The notes: a model not told the origin generated them from the letters alone. A stretch of DNA of 11,344 nucleotides from Candidatus Saccharicenans sp. (GCA_024653405.1 JANLGB010000062.1:1-11344), one strand, 5' to 3'. Shown: positions 1 through 8,132, counted from the first letter of the stretch. A program made the numbers and translations.

Positions 1-2
1 AC

Positions 3-983
3 CTGATCCGGTCGCTGGTCCGCCTGTTGCTGCCCATTATCAAGAAGCAGAGTGGACTTTATCTAAGGCTGTTGAGTTATGAACCCCGGGACATTGCCCT
101 GCTAACAGTTTCTTCCCTGTTCATTAGAAACAAGGAGGGACGATTCCCGGTCCTGGACAGGTTATTCAACTGGAAAATCACCGAAAAATTTCTGAGTGCC
201 AGCGAGGCCGACTTCAGGCGCTACCTGAAGAACATCCTAAACCGGCGGCTGAAGCAGACTTTTTATTACCTGAGCAGTGAGCTGAGACCCGAAAGGGCCA
301 GGATTAAGAGAGAGATTCTGTATGCTCTTAAAAAATTGCCTGGCTGCCGCCTGAAGAAAGAACATAGCCGGGTGCTGGCAATTCTCCAGCCATCAGACGG
401 CCGCAGCCCGGGGTTAACCTGGTTAACCGAAAACCAGGCCGACCGGCTGCTGGCCATCAGCCTGGATCACGGCCTGGGCGGTCTCCAGATTCCCAGGTAT
501 TTCCAGCGGCTGTTGGAAGTTTTACAAGATAAAAAGCTGGCCGTTGAAGTTCCGGTGAATCGGCTGCTCGAAGTATACATAGAAACGCAGAAGGACTACC
601 TGCTGGCCGACGTTGCCCAGAATCTCCAGTTCGCGTCAGGTCCCGACAGGCCAGGCTTCGGTCGAGATTTAAATCGCCTGATAGCTGAAGCCCGGGAAAG
701 AAATGCCTGGCTGCTGGACCGGTACCTGTTGAAGAATAAGATCAGCCAGGAGGAAAAGGAGGCTTATCTTCGAGCCCTGAACGACCTTTTCCAGGATTGG
801 TTGGACGGAGGCCAGGAAAGGTCGCTGTTTGATTACCTGAAGAAATATTATCCTCAGCTCTCGCTTCCGGAATACAGGCAGGAAAAACGGAAAATTTTTG
901 AATACCTGGTTAAAAGCTCCAGAGAATTCCTGAGGTCCCGGCTAGCCGAAGAAGGCTTGGTCCGGGAGAGGCATCATGGCTAA
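3..983 (+). CDS. Hypothetical basic, helix-rich protein, 5'-truncated by the window edge
   Basis: I do not recognise this family. The frame is open from the left edge, so the true start is probably outside the window. The first possible internal start is a TTG at 27, which would give 318 aa. The visible protein is rich in Leu, Arg, Lys and Glu, with no signal peptide or membrane segment, so it is probably cytoplasmic and alpha-helical. About residues 20-110 run as short helices separated by charged turns, ending in a strongly basic stretch (Arg-Arg-Leu-Lys-Gln and following). The layout loosely recalls region 2 of sigma-70-type factors, but I see no diagnostic -10 recognition motif and no clear helix-turn-helix later, so I do not assign that function. 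The stop codon overlaps the start of the next gene by 8 bases, which suggests an operon and translational coupling. Coding status is solid; function is unknown. Confidence 0.8.
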   Translation: MIRSLVRLLLPIIKKQSGLYLRLLSYEPRDIALLTVSSLFIRNKEGRFPVLDRLFNWKITEKFLSASEADFRRYLKNILNRRLKQTFYYLSSELRPERARIKREILYALKKLPGCRLKKEHSRVLAILQPSDGRSPGLTWLTENQADRLLAISLDHGLGGLQIPRYFQRLLEVLQDKKLAVEVPVNRLLEVYIETQKDYLLADVAQNLQFASGPDRPGFGRDLNRLIAEARERNAWLLDRYLLKNKISQEEKEAYLRALNDLFQDWLDGGQERSLFDYLKKYYPQLSLPEYRQEKRKIFEYLVKSSREFLRSRLAEEGLVRERHHG

Positions 984-1662
984 GGATGTGAAGAACTCCG
1001 GGAAGCACAAATTCAATGACCTCTGCGCTGGGTTAACTGGTCTGCCCGATTTCAAAAACAGCATCCGGCTCTTCCATCACCACAGTCAGGTTTCTCCTTT
1101 TCCCCACCTGGTGGGCTTCACCGGGTTGCCTTCCTACGAAGTCTACGCCGAGAAGCTGGCCCTGGTCTCGGCCGACCACGGCTACCTTTTGAGAATTATC
1201 CATGATAACCTGAACGACGTATTGGAAGCTCATCTGCTCCACGCCGAGGAGCAGAAATACCAGTATGCCTTCCTGGTTCTGGATGAACCCAGGCGGGAAT
1301 TTCTCACCGATGCCCATGGCCGGGTCAAGCTGGGAAAGATGGAGGCTGAAAGTTCCGCCATCTCGGTCTCAGTCTGCCCGCCTTCGGCCGGATTCAGGCT
1401 CAGTCCCGAGGGAACCATTGACCCGGTTTATGTTGAAGAGAATTTAAGAGGCAGCCAGATCCAGGCCGAGCTTTTCTTTTCCAGGCCCCAGGCCACCCTA
1501 AAAGTCAAACCCCTGCATCTGCCCCCTGGAACCGAAATTAAGAGGATGGTGCTGGTGATAGGAGACGAAGAAGAAATCCTGATCGCCGTGCCCCAGAAAG
1601 GCCTGGCCATGTTTGAATTGCCGGATAGCGCCGGAAGCCTGAGGATTTATCTCTATGAATAA
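976..1662 (+). CDS. Hypothetical protein, middle gene of a three-gene operon
   Basis: This is a 228-aa protein of unknown family. The ATG at 976 follows a purine-rich Shine-Dalgarno (GGGAGAGG, 964-971) and overlaps the end of the preceding gene by 8 bases. There is no signal peptide or membrane helix. Residues 1-100 look mixed or helical, with a His-rich patch (FHHHSQ, near residue 33). Residues from about 160 to 228 look like a small beta domain: alternating hydrophobic strands with Pro-Gly turns (LPPGTE) and a final strand ending in LRIYLYE. It overlaps the next gene by 8 bases (ATGAATAA). The tight packing suggests that the three products act together. A partner or regulator role for the membrane protein downstream is only an inference. 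Confidence 0.82.
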   Translation: MAKDVKNSGKHKFNDLCAGLTGLPDFKNSIRLFHHHSQVSPFPHLVGFTGLPSYEVYAEKLALVSADHGYLLRIIHDNLNDVLEAHLLHAEEQKYQYAFLVLDEPRREFLTDAHGRVKLGKMEAESSAISVSVCPPSAGFRLSPEGTIDPVYVEENLRGSQIQAELFFSRPQATLKVKPLHLPPGTEIKRMVLVIGDEEEILIAVPQKGLAMFELPDSAGSLRIYLYE

Positions 1663-4034
1663 CGTGAAAGATAATCACTCCGGAAAGGCGCCGCTTGACC
1701 TGGAAAACCTTTACAACCAGACGCTGTCCGCCATTTCCATGGCTGCCGATGACCGAGAAAAAGTCAGGCTGATTGCCAACTTTTTTTTGTTCTACACGGG
1801 ATCTGCCAGATGATTTAACCTACTCTTTTCATCTCCAGCTGGCCAGCCTGTTTTTTTTCCTGGCTTCCAGTTTCCAGCCCGATTGCCTCCCGCCTGAGGA
1901 ACTGGTGGATTACGTGGACATTTCCTGGCAGCTATGGGACCGCTTCTCCGAACGAATTGACCATAGCCAATTCCGGGACACGCTCAGCAATCTTTTCTTT
2001 TACCAGGCCCAAAATTATTTTTACCTGGGTGAATTGGAAGAAGGCCTGAGGGCTCTGCGGTGGAAACAAAAAATTGCCGAGGCCAGCTCGCTTCACAACC
2101 TGAGCCTGGAACTGGGAAAAATCAGCCCCGAAGTTTCCCCGGAGCTGGCAGAAATAAAGAAAAGGCATAATTCCAACCTGCAGATGTTCCTGGATTTTAT
2201 CCGGCAGTCCAGTCCTGGCCCCGGGCTTTCTCTGGATTTAGACCTACTCCAGGAGAAATGGAAAAGATTCTCGGGCTGGAGCGAAGATAGCCTGTTCTGC
2301 CCTCTGGTGGCAAGGGAGGGGCTGCTTCAGGAAGGCCGGGAGGCCAGGCTGCTGCGGCTGGAAAGCCGCTGCCGCCGAACCAGTGCAGTCGAAGATCACA
2401 ACCTGGTCAGATTTGCCAACCTGCCAGCTTTTTACCAGGACAAGACCTATCTACTGGCGACCGACGCCCTGGAGGCGGCCGATTATCTCCTTAAAAATTC
2501 CTACGGACTCCAGCTGTCACCTTGCACCCTGGTTTTTTCCTTCAGTGAAAAGAACTTTATTTACTCCGGCGATAGCCTGGGACTGCCTCTGGCTGTTCTA
2601 TCTCTGAGCCAGAAGCTGCTGGTGGGCGAGCGCCGTTTCCATTTCCAATACTCCCAGGAAGCAGCTTTCACCGGCAAGGTGGATATGAGGGGCGAGGTGC
2701 TGAGAATCGCTCCTGAAGCTCTGGAGCTTAAGGTCAAAGCTGTTTTTTATTCGGGTTTGAGCTATCTGGTGGTTCCGTCGGCCAACCTCAAAGAGGCCCG
2801 CGGTTATCTTTATTCTCTCCTGGCCCGGCATCCCTGGAGAAAGCTGGAGCTGATCGGCATCGACAGTTTGAAAGACATCCTGGGCAACAGCCGACTCTGT
2901 CAGAAGGTTAAAGTCCCGTTAATTCCTTACCTGGCCCACACCATGGCTCCGCTAATCCGGCGAGGATTGCCGGCCCTGGTGGGAGTGGCGGCCATGGTCG
3001 CGGTCGTAGTCATCATCAGCAAGAACCCTTCTTTCCTTTTCTGGAAAATCAGGCACCCGATAATGATTGAGCTGCACAACAGCAGCCTCTTCGCCCGCAA
3101 TCCCGATAAACAGCTTCTCTGGGTTTTTACTCTGCGGCGGCCTTTCAGACCGGATAGTCTGCAACAGAAATTTGTGGACCTGGACAGAGATGGGGAAGAG
3201 GAAATCCTGGTCTCCGGTGACTACCTGAGCGAGGAAAAAATCAGTTCGGAACTTTTCTGCCTGACCAGAGCTGGAAAAATGCTGTGGAGCTACCAGCCCG
3301 GCCGGAGGGTGAAAACCCTGACCGATGAGTTCTCTAACCATTACCTGATTAAAGCGTTTGAAGCCGCCCGTTTTAACCGCCAGTCCCGGGAAAAATCTGT
3401 CCTGTTAATAGCCAACCACACCACCTGGTATCCGACCCAGATTTTATTGCTGGATGCCCGGGGAAAAGTACAGGGTGAATACTGGCATGCCGGACATCTT
3501 GGCCGGGAGACCCTCCTCGTAGAAGACCTGGACGAGGATGGCTGGGAGGAAATTATCGCCGGCGGAACTAATAACGACTTTCAGCAGGCCTGCCTTCTGG
3601 TCCTAGACCCCAGAAATATCGGTGGTTGCTCCCCGGCCAGCGGCAACCCGGAGTTTCAATTCGCTGGCCTCAAAGACGGCTCACAGGAATACTACCTGCT
3701 GCTCCCCCGGACTACCATTAACCAGACCATGGCCTCGCGCAACTATACCACCTCCATTGAAATCTTCCGGGAAGAAAAAGTCCTGGAAGTGACTACCCAC
3801 GAATTCAGCAAAGAAGCCTCCTGCCGGATGATTTACAATTTTGATTTCAGGTTCAATCCCCTATTTTCTCGCCCGACCGACGTGTTAATAGAAGCAGTCA
3901 AAGAACTGGTAACCTCCCGGGTGCTACCGCCCCACGCCGAAACCGAACTGCGGAGTTTAAAAGACCGGATAAAATACTGGGACGGGCAGGCCTGGGTCAA
4001 CATCCCGACCAGGAATAAAAAGCTGGAATTCTAA
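1655..4034 (+). CDS. Membrane protein with Lon-like Ser-Lys peptidase domain and FG-GAP-like domain (frame broken near the N-terminus)
   Basis: The natural start is the ATG at 1655, with GAGGA at 1641-1645 and an 8-base overlap with the gene before. That frame runs 42 codons into a run of eight T (1781-1788) and then stops at 1811-1813. The body of the gene continues in another frame, open from a TTG at 1773 (753 aa, used for numbering). Dropping one T joins them into 792 aa. Residues 60-110 are helical. About 250-345 match the Lon (S16) proteolytic domain: GDSLG with Ser268 in the place of the Lon nucleophile, then FTGKVDMRG (299-307), then Lys320 followed by a strand ending VVP, as in Lon. 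No AAA+ ATPase is present. Residues 397-416 form one membrane helix. Two Asp-rich loops, DLDRDG (469-474) and DLDEDG (585-590), resemble FG-GAP/VCBS calcium loops. I infer a membrane-anchored peptidase or sensor; the substrate is unknown. It could also be a pseudogene because of the frame break. Confidence 0.78.
1781..1788 (+). other. T8 homopolymer at a frame break
   Basis: Eight consecutive T lie exactly where the reading frame from ATG 1655 must change to join the long downstream frame. The downstream frame has a stop codon (TGA 1770-1772) directly before its first possible start, the TTG at 1773, and that TTG has no convincing ribosome binding site. One T fewer restores a continuous protein. 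The run could be a homopolymer sequencing or assembly error, a real inactivating indel, or a transcriptional slippage site, since runs of this length can slip. Confidence 0.75.
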
Positions 4035-4352
4035 GCCGCAAAAAATTTTCCAAAAATTTCTGCCAAGAAGAATTTGGTAAGCCTTATATCATCTCGGGTG
4101 GAGGCAAGGGCAAAAGACAAAAGAAGGGTGGGAACCTTCTTTTTTTTAAATAAAAAATCAACTTTCTTCCCATTTTTAGAATTAACGCCCCAGTGACTGG
4201 CTTTACCGGCTCCATCATCCCCCCAGGCTCCCGTGACAGCCAACCCGGAATCGGAAACTCGCTTTTCCCCTATTTCCCCTGTACACAGGACCAGCTAACG
4301 CCGGAAAAGCAAATTTGGTGTAAAATAAAACTGTCGACTGACAAGGCTGAAA
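4035..4352. other. Intergenic region between the operon and the CoA-binding gene
   Basis: This stretch holds the intrinsic terminator at 4119-4147 and an AT-rich tail after it. A possible -10 box TAAAAT (4321-4326) lies 26 bases before the next ATG, but no convincing -35 box sits at the right distance. Short open frames here on both strands look like chance. I see no RNA gene. Confidence 0.6.
4119..4147 (+). terminator. Intrinsic terminator of the three-gene operon
   Basis: AAAAGAAGG (4119-4127) can pair with CCTTCTTTT (4135-4143) around the 7-base loop GTGGGAA, and a run of eight T (4140-4147) follows. It lies 85 bases after the stop codon of the membrane peptidase-like gene and points the same way. 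The GC part of the stem is short, but the arrangement is classical. Confidence 0.7.
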
Positions 4353-4745
4353 ATGACAACCGCCAACAAGATATCGGAATTCCTCAACCAGAAGGAAATC
4401 GCCGTGGTCGGGGCTTCCCGCAACCCGGCCAAGTACGGGAATATCGTTTTTAAGAAACTTCAGGCCGCCGGTTACCAAGCCTACCCTGTTAATCCCAGTA
4501 CCAATTCTATAGACGGTCACCCGGTCTATCCCAACCTGGCCAGCCTGCCAGATTCGGTAAAGGCTGCGGTGATAGTGGTTCCGCCTCCGGTTTCCGAAAT
4601 CATCGCCCCCCAGGCCATAGCTGCTGGCTTCCGGCATATCTGGTTTCAACCCGGAGCCGAATCGCCAGCCGCCATTTCAGCCCTGGAAGCGGCCGGGATC
4701 AACGTTATCTACGGCACCTGCCTCCTGGTCAGGGTATATCCGTAA
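4353..4745 (+). CDS. CoA-binding domain protein (YccU-type)
   Basis: This 130-aa protein is a complete stand-alone CoA_binding Rossmann-type domain, near the usual length of about 130-145 aa. Residues 15-28 carry the nucleotide-binding start of the fold (IAVVGASRNPAKYGN). Next come the PVNP strand end, the G-x-PVYP-x-L-x-SLP segment typical of the family, the VVPPP turn, the W-x-QPGAE motif and a late GTC-LL segment with the family's conserved Cys. The fold is shared with the N-terminal domain of succinyl-CoA synthetase alpha subunits. Members bind CoA, but their physiological role is not settled. The ATG at 4353 has only a weak Shine-Dalgarno. The gene is convergent with era and separated from it by 60 bases. 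It looks like a single-gene unit. Confidence 0.92.
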   Translation: MTTANKISEFLNQKEIAVVGASRNPAKYGNIVFKKLQAAGYQAYPVNPSTNSIDGHPVYPNLASLPDSVKAAVIVVPPPVSEIIAPQAIAAGFRHIWFQPGAESPAAISALEAAGINVIYGTCLLVRVYP

Positions 4746-4805
4746 GCAAACCGCTGTCCCTGGCCAAATAGACAGTCATCGTCAGTCCTGCTACCACCCT
4801 GGTCC

Positions 4806-5687
4806 TCAGGAGCGGTAAATTTGCTTGATAAACGCTTCCTTTTCTTTCCACTTCTTTTTGACTTTGACCCGCAGGGCCAGAAAAACTTTCTTTCCGGTGA
4901 GGTACTCCAATTCCTCGCGGGCCAGGGTGCCAATTTTCTTAATCATGGTCCCTTCCCGACCGATGATAATCTTTTTTTGCGAATCTTTCTCCACGTAGAT
5001 TTCGGCCTGAATTTCCAGTAGATTTTTCTGGGGTTTTTCCTCGATTTTCAGTACTTCCACCGCCACCGAATGCGGCACTTCCTGACGGGTGTTATGGAGG
5101 ATTTTCTCCCTGATAATTTCAGCTGCCTGGATGGTCAGGGGCAAGTCGGTCACCAGGTCTTCGGGGTAGAGAGCTGGACCTTCGGGAAGAAAACTGCTCA
5201 GGCTGGTAACCAATTCCTCCAGTCCCTCCTCCTGCACCGCCGACAGGCTGACCCAGCCCCGGACTGGGACCATCTTTTCCACCTCTTTCCTGATTGACTC
5301 AATCTGTTCCTCCCGGCAGAGATCCTTCTTGGTAATGGCCAGAAGACAGGGTAGCCCGTATTTGCTGATCTCGGCCGCCAGGTTTCTATCCTCATCCGTT
5401 ATTTCCCGAGACCCGTCCACCAGGAACAGAATTAGGTCCACTTCCTTCAGGGAACCGGTCACCTGAGAGTTGAGAAAAGTGCCCAGAGCGTCTCGGGCCT
5501 GGTGGAATCCGGGCGTGTCAACAAATATGATCTGGGCTTCTGGCCGGTTCAAGATGCCCCTCAATTTGAACCTGGTCGTCTGGGACTTCTTCGAGACTAT
5601 GCTCACTTTCCTTCCAGTCAGGGCGTTGATCAGGGTGGATTTGCCGGTATTGGGCTTGCCCACCACGGCCACAAAACCGGATTTCAT
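4806..5687 (-). CDS. era: GTPase Era, ribosome assembly factor
   Basis: Era is a GTP-binding protein that binds the 3' end of 16S rRNA and assists maturation of the small ribosomal subunit. The 293-aa length fits the family. Visible motifs are G1 GKPNTGKST (10-18), G2 around SQTTRF (35-40), G3 DTPG (57-60), G4 TKKD (119-122) and G5 SLSAV (147-151). The C-terminal KH domain follows, with the linker IPHSV-like EVPHSVAVE (203-211) and the RNA-binding GxxG loop GREG (243-246). G4 has Thr where Era usually has Asn; TKxD occurs naturally in other active GTPases, so activity is probably kept. The start is supported by GGGAGGT-type ribosome binding sequence (5693-5699 on this strand) 5 bases before the ATG. 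A 110-base gap separates it from the next gene upstream on the same strand. Confidence 0.97.
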   Translation of the reverse strand: MKSGFVAVVGKPNTGKSTLINALTGRKVSIVSKKSQTTRFKLRGILNRPEAQIIFVDTPGFHQARDALGTFLNSQVTGSLKEVDLILFLVDGSREITDEDRNLAAEISKYGLPCLLAITKKDLCREEQIESIRKEVEKMVPVRGWVSLSAVQEEGLEELVTSLSSFLPEGPALYPEDLVTDLPLTIQAAEIIREKILHNTRQEVPHSVAVEVLKIEEKPQKNLLEIQAEIYVEKDSQKKIIIGREGTMIKKIGTLAREELEYLTGKKVFLALRVKVKKKWKEKEAFIKQIYRS

Positions 5688-5738
5688 GACATACCTCCCG
5701 GCTAAATTTCAAAAGACCAGGGATAAGAGAAGGCTTTA

Positions 5739-5752
5739 TTTTTAATTAAAAA
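5739..5752. repeat. 14-bp perfect AT palindrome upstream of era
   Basis: TTTTTAATTAAAAA reads the same on both strands. It lies in the 110-base gap between era and the FecR/DUF6600 gene. On the - strand it follows GC-rich sequence, so it may help end transcription of the upstream gene or supply an AT-rich promoter element for era. Neither role is proven. Confidence 0.4.
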
Positions 5753-5797
5753 GGGGCGAAAGGCAATATCCTGCTGGCCCGAAAAGCAAACCGGCTC

Positions 5798-7831
5798 TCA
5801 GTGTTTTTCGCTGCCAGAAGAGGAAGACTTCCCTCCAGAAGAACGCTCGCTACCTGAGGCCCGAGAGACCGTGCCACTGCGGCTGGCGGCGCTGGAGCTG
5901 GAATTTGCGCTGCCGCTGCTGGAGTAACTGCCGGAGCCGGTCGCTCCAGAACCCCCGGCCGGAGCGTATTGGATCAGGCCTTGAGGTGTAATCCTGAGCC
6001 TTTCCTGCCGGGCTTCCCTGGAGGTAATACCGAGCTCCGGCGAAACCACGGCATTTCTGGAACTATCGTAGATTATCCTGATGCCGAGCTGGCGAGCAGT
6101 CTGCAGGTCTGGGTTCCAGTCGCGGAATCTAAGGTTGGAGGCAGCAGGAGGGCGGGCTGCCTTCCTGGCATTGGCGCCGATTACAGGCTCTAGCCCGGAT
6201 TTCATCTCGGGGGCTCGATCAAGCCGCCCGGGCTGCTGTTTCTCTTCTGGCATTATTTGGGGCAACCTGGGTCCGGAAGCAGCCGGCGAACTGGCCTCGG
6301 TCCGATTCCTGCTATCCAAAAAATGGAAGATGGCCCGGTTCCAAGCCGGTGATGTTCCCCGTACCAGCTGGGTCTTTCCTGTTTCAGTCTGAGTCTGTTT
6401 TGTTTTTCCGGCTACTTCAGGGAGCGGTATTTTCTTGCTGGCCAGATTGGGGGCACCGAGGTCTTCAGGCTTGACCACCATCGGCTCAGGCGGTCTGGCC
6501 GAGATTCTTTTCAGCACTTCCTGGTCACCCCTGTCTATGGCCTTGGCCAATCCGGCTACCATTTTTTTATAGCTGTCGGGTATAGGAGCGACCTGGGTTG
6601 ACGGCTTTTTCAGCTGGTCCTTGGTTATCTTGCGGAGAGCAGGCTGGTCTGAGCCATCTCCAGGCAGCACTCCTGAGCCACCAGGATAGTAAGCACCCCA
6701 GTATCCGTAACCATAGCCATAACTGTAGCCGTAATCATAAAGCCAGTCGTAAAGAAACCACGGTCTCCAGGTGTAATAGCCGAAATAAAAATCCCAGACA
6801 GCCCAGGCCGGAGCAAAAGCCGAGCCGGGAATCCAGAGCCAACCCTTTTTCTTATCCCATTGCCAGAGGCCCAGATGATAGGGTACCCAGCCCCAGGGTT
6901 CGGCCGGCACCCAGAACAACTGCCCGTTAAGATAAGTCCAGTTGCCATAGTAATACGGGCTCCAGTTGCCCCAGGGATAATAATCATTATAAAAGGGGCG
7001 CCAGACATAACCCAGGTAATCATCCCAGATCCATTCGCCGTACTGGTTAGAGTAAAACTGGGCGAAATAGAAGACCGCCGGAGGCAGCTTCTGAATGGGC
7101 TTCGGTAGAGGAGTGAGACCCCGGTGCAGGTTCTCAAAGTTCTTATTCAGCTCGGCGTTCCAGGTCTCAAAATCAGCCAGCTCGGGAAAACTTTCCCTTA
7201 CCTGAACCCGATGCCCTGAATCAACTATCAGGCTGGTTCCCTTCTTGGCAGACTGCGATTTAAGTTCGGTACTGGAAGGACCATAAAGCAGGCTGGCTTT
7301 ACCCTCTTTAACCGTGAGCCAGGTTTCTCCCCCGTCGGTCACTCTGGCTACCAGCACAGTCTTATTTTTCATTTTCAGGGCGGCCGTGGGCGTCAGCAAC
7401 TGAAAGATTTCCCAGGAATTATAGGCGGTGTACATCAGGTAAACCCGGCCTTTTTCCAGGAAAAGGTTTGATAATTGGTCATCGGAGCTGAGGCTCTGGG
7501 CCATGATGGTCTCTATCTTCAGCCTGGTGTCGGCGCCCAGACGGATAATCGTGCCGCTATCGAATTGGATTTCGCAGGGTTTGTCATAGGTGATAACCAG
7601 GTCACCTGGTCCTAGGGGGAAGTTCAGCCGGCCGGCTTCAGGTTTTACCAGCCCAGCTCTGATAATTTCAGGAGCTCTGGTCCCGGGTTCCTCCGGAATA
7701 TAACTTATAAAACCATAGTAAAAATCCTTTTCGCCGTTGACCAGGGTATAGTGCTTGCTGGCGGCCAGGGCCGGCTGCCACAGCCAGATTCCTAACATCC
7801 CTATTATGAACAGCAATTTTATTTTTCTCAT
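5798..7831 (-). CDS. Exported FecR-like / DUF6600 protein with aromatic core and Ser/Gly tail
   Basis: This is a 677-aa secreted or periplasmic protein. I place the start at ATG 7829-7831: it is preceded by GGGGTG at 5 bases and gives a clean signal peptide (basic start, hydrophobic core, cleavage near ALAA, residue 24). The frame is open 43 more codons upstream to a GTG, but that would bury the signal peptide. Residues 75-215 resemble a FecR beta domain: a GPGDLV start, an FDSGTIIRLG strand pair, LEKGRVYL and TVKEGKASL. Residues 265-356 form a Trp/Tyr-rich segment of DUF6600 type, with repeated GYVWRP, EPWGWVPYH, GWLWIPG and PAW units. A Tyr-Gly run (366-379), a Pro/Lys-rich middle and a low-complexity Ser/Gly tail (last 52 residues, about 5801-5956) follow. 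Proteins with FecR and DUF6600 parts are common in Acidobacteriota-like genomes; their role is not established. A surface or envelope function is an inference. Confidence 0.9.
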   Translation of the reverse strand: MRKIKLLFIIGMLGIWLWQPALAASKHYTLVNGEKDFYYGFISYIPEEPGTRAPEIIRAGLVKPEAGRLNFPLGPGDLVITYDKPCEIQFDSGTIIRLGADTRLKIETIMAQSLSSDDQLSNLFLEKGRVYLMYTAYNSWEIFQLLTPTAALKMKNKTVLVARVTDGGETWLTVKEGKASLLYGPSSTELKSQSAKKGTSLIVDSGHRVQVRESFPELADFETWNAELNKNFENLHRGLTPLPKPIQKLPPAVFYFAQFYSNQYGEWIWDDYLGYVWRPFYNDYYPWGNWSPYYYGNWTYLNGQLFWVPAEPWGWVPYHLGLWQWDKKKGWLWIPGSAFAPAWAVWDFYFGYYTWRPWFLYDWLYDYGYSYGYGYGYWGAYYPGGSGVLPGDGSDQPALRKITKDQLKKPSTQVAPIPDSYKKMVAGLAKAIDRGDQEVLKRISARPPEPMVVKPEDLGAPNLASKKIPLPEVAGKTKQTQTETGKTQLVRGTSPAWNRAIFHFLDSRNRTEASSPAASGPRLPQIMPEEKQQPGRLDRAPEMKSGLEPVIGANARKAARPPAASNLRFRDWNPDLQTARQLGIRIIYDSSRNAVVSPELGITSREARQERLRITPQGLIQYAPAGGSGATGSGSYSSSGSANSSSSAASRSGTVSRASGSERSSGGKSSSSGSEKH

Positions 7832-7836
7832 TTTTT

Positions 7837-7842
7837 CACCCC
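7837..7842 (-). promoter_or_regulatory. Ribosome binding site fixing the start of the FecR/DUF6600 gene
   Basis: On the - strand this reads GGGGTG and lies 5 bases before the ATG at 7831. It supports that start over the upstream GTG at 7960, which lacks a signal peptide directly after it. Confidence 0.65.
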
Positions 7843-7951
7843 AGATATTATCTTGCATAATTCGTGCCAGGTCGGGTTCGTCTGCTTTATCTGTTAAAGA
7901 CACTGATAACGCCGCCTGGTGTGTACTCTTCTCATTACTCCTGACACCTTT

Positions 7952-7982
7952 ATAATACACCCGAAATGGAGATGATAATCAA
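7952..7982 (-). promoter_or_regulatory. Possible promoter of the FecR/DUF6600 gene
   Basis: On the - strand TTGATT (7977-7982) and TATTAT (7952-7957) are spaced by 19 bases, slightly longer than the 17 that is typical. Use of this promoter would give a leader of about 110 bases. The boxes are reasonable but AT-rich matches are easy to find, so this is tentative. Confidence 0.35.
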
Positions 7983-8078
7983 TTTTTCTGAAAAAATATG
8001 CCGGTTAAAAGGGTCCAACCCGATTCCCGAGGACCCGGGCCTGGTGTAATTAGCTCGCTATCTCTATAATTTTTTGGT

Positions 8079-8094
8079 TCGAAAAAGTTTTCGA
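8079..8094. repeat. 16-bp inverted repeat, possible operator
   Basis: TCGAAAAAGTTTTCGA is a palindrome with a single central mismatch (7 of 8 base pairs). It ends 8 bases before the possible -35 box of the downstream membrane protein gene, a position suited to a regulator site. No known operator is recognised. Confidence 0.4.
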
Positions 8095-8102
8095 GAATGA
8101 GG

Positions 8103-8132
8103 TTGCCTGTTTGTTGAAAACAAGGGTAAAAT
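8103..8132 (+). promoter_or_regulatory. Possible promoter giving a leaderless or near-leaderless transcript
   Basis: TTGCCT (8103-8108) and TAAAAT (8127-8132) are 18 bases apart. Transcription would then begin about 8139-8142, essentially at the ATG at 8142. This agrees with the absence of a Shine-Dalgarno sequence at a usable distance. Both boxes are only partial matches. Confidence 0.35.

Noticed and set aside
4031..4243. Open frame on the - strand across the operon terminator
   Set aside because: Its Lys/Phe-rich composition comes from the A and T runs of the terminator, and there is no ribosome binding site or recognisable motif.
6625..7137. 170-codon frame on the - strand inside the DUF6600 region
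   Set aside because: It is a shadow of the repetitive aromatic coding sequence; the main frame has a signal peptide and family motifs.
7832..7960. N-terminal extension of the FecR/DUF6600 protein to a GTG at 7960
   Set aside because: It would bury a clear signal peptide 43 residues inside the protein, and the internal ATG has a good ribosome binding site.
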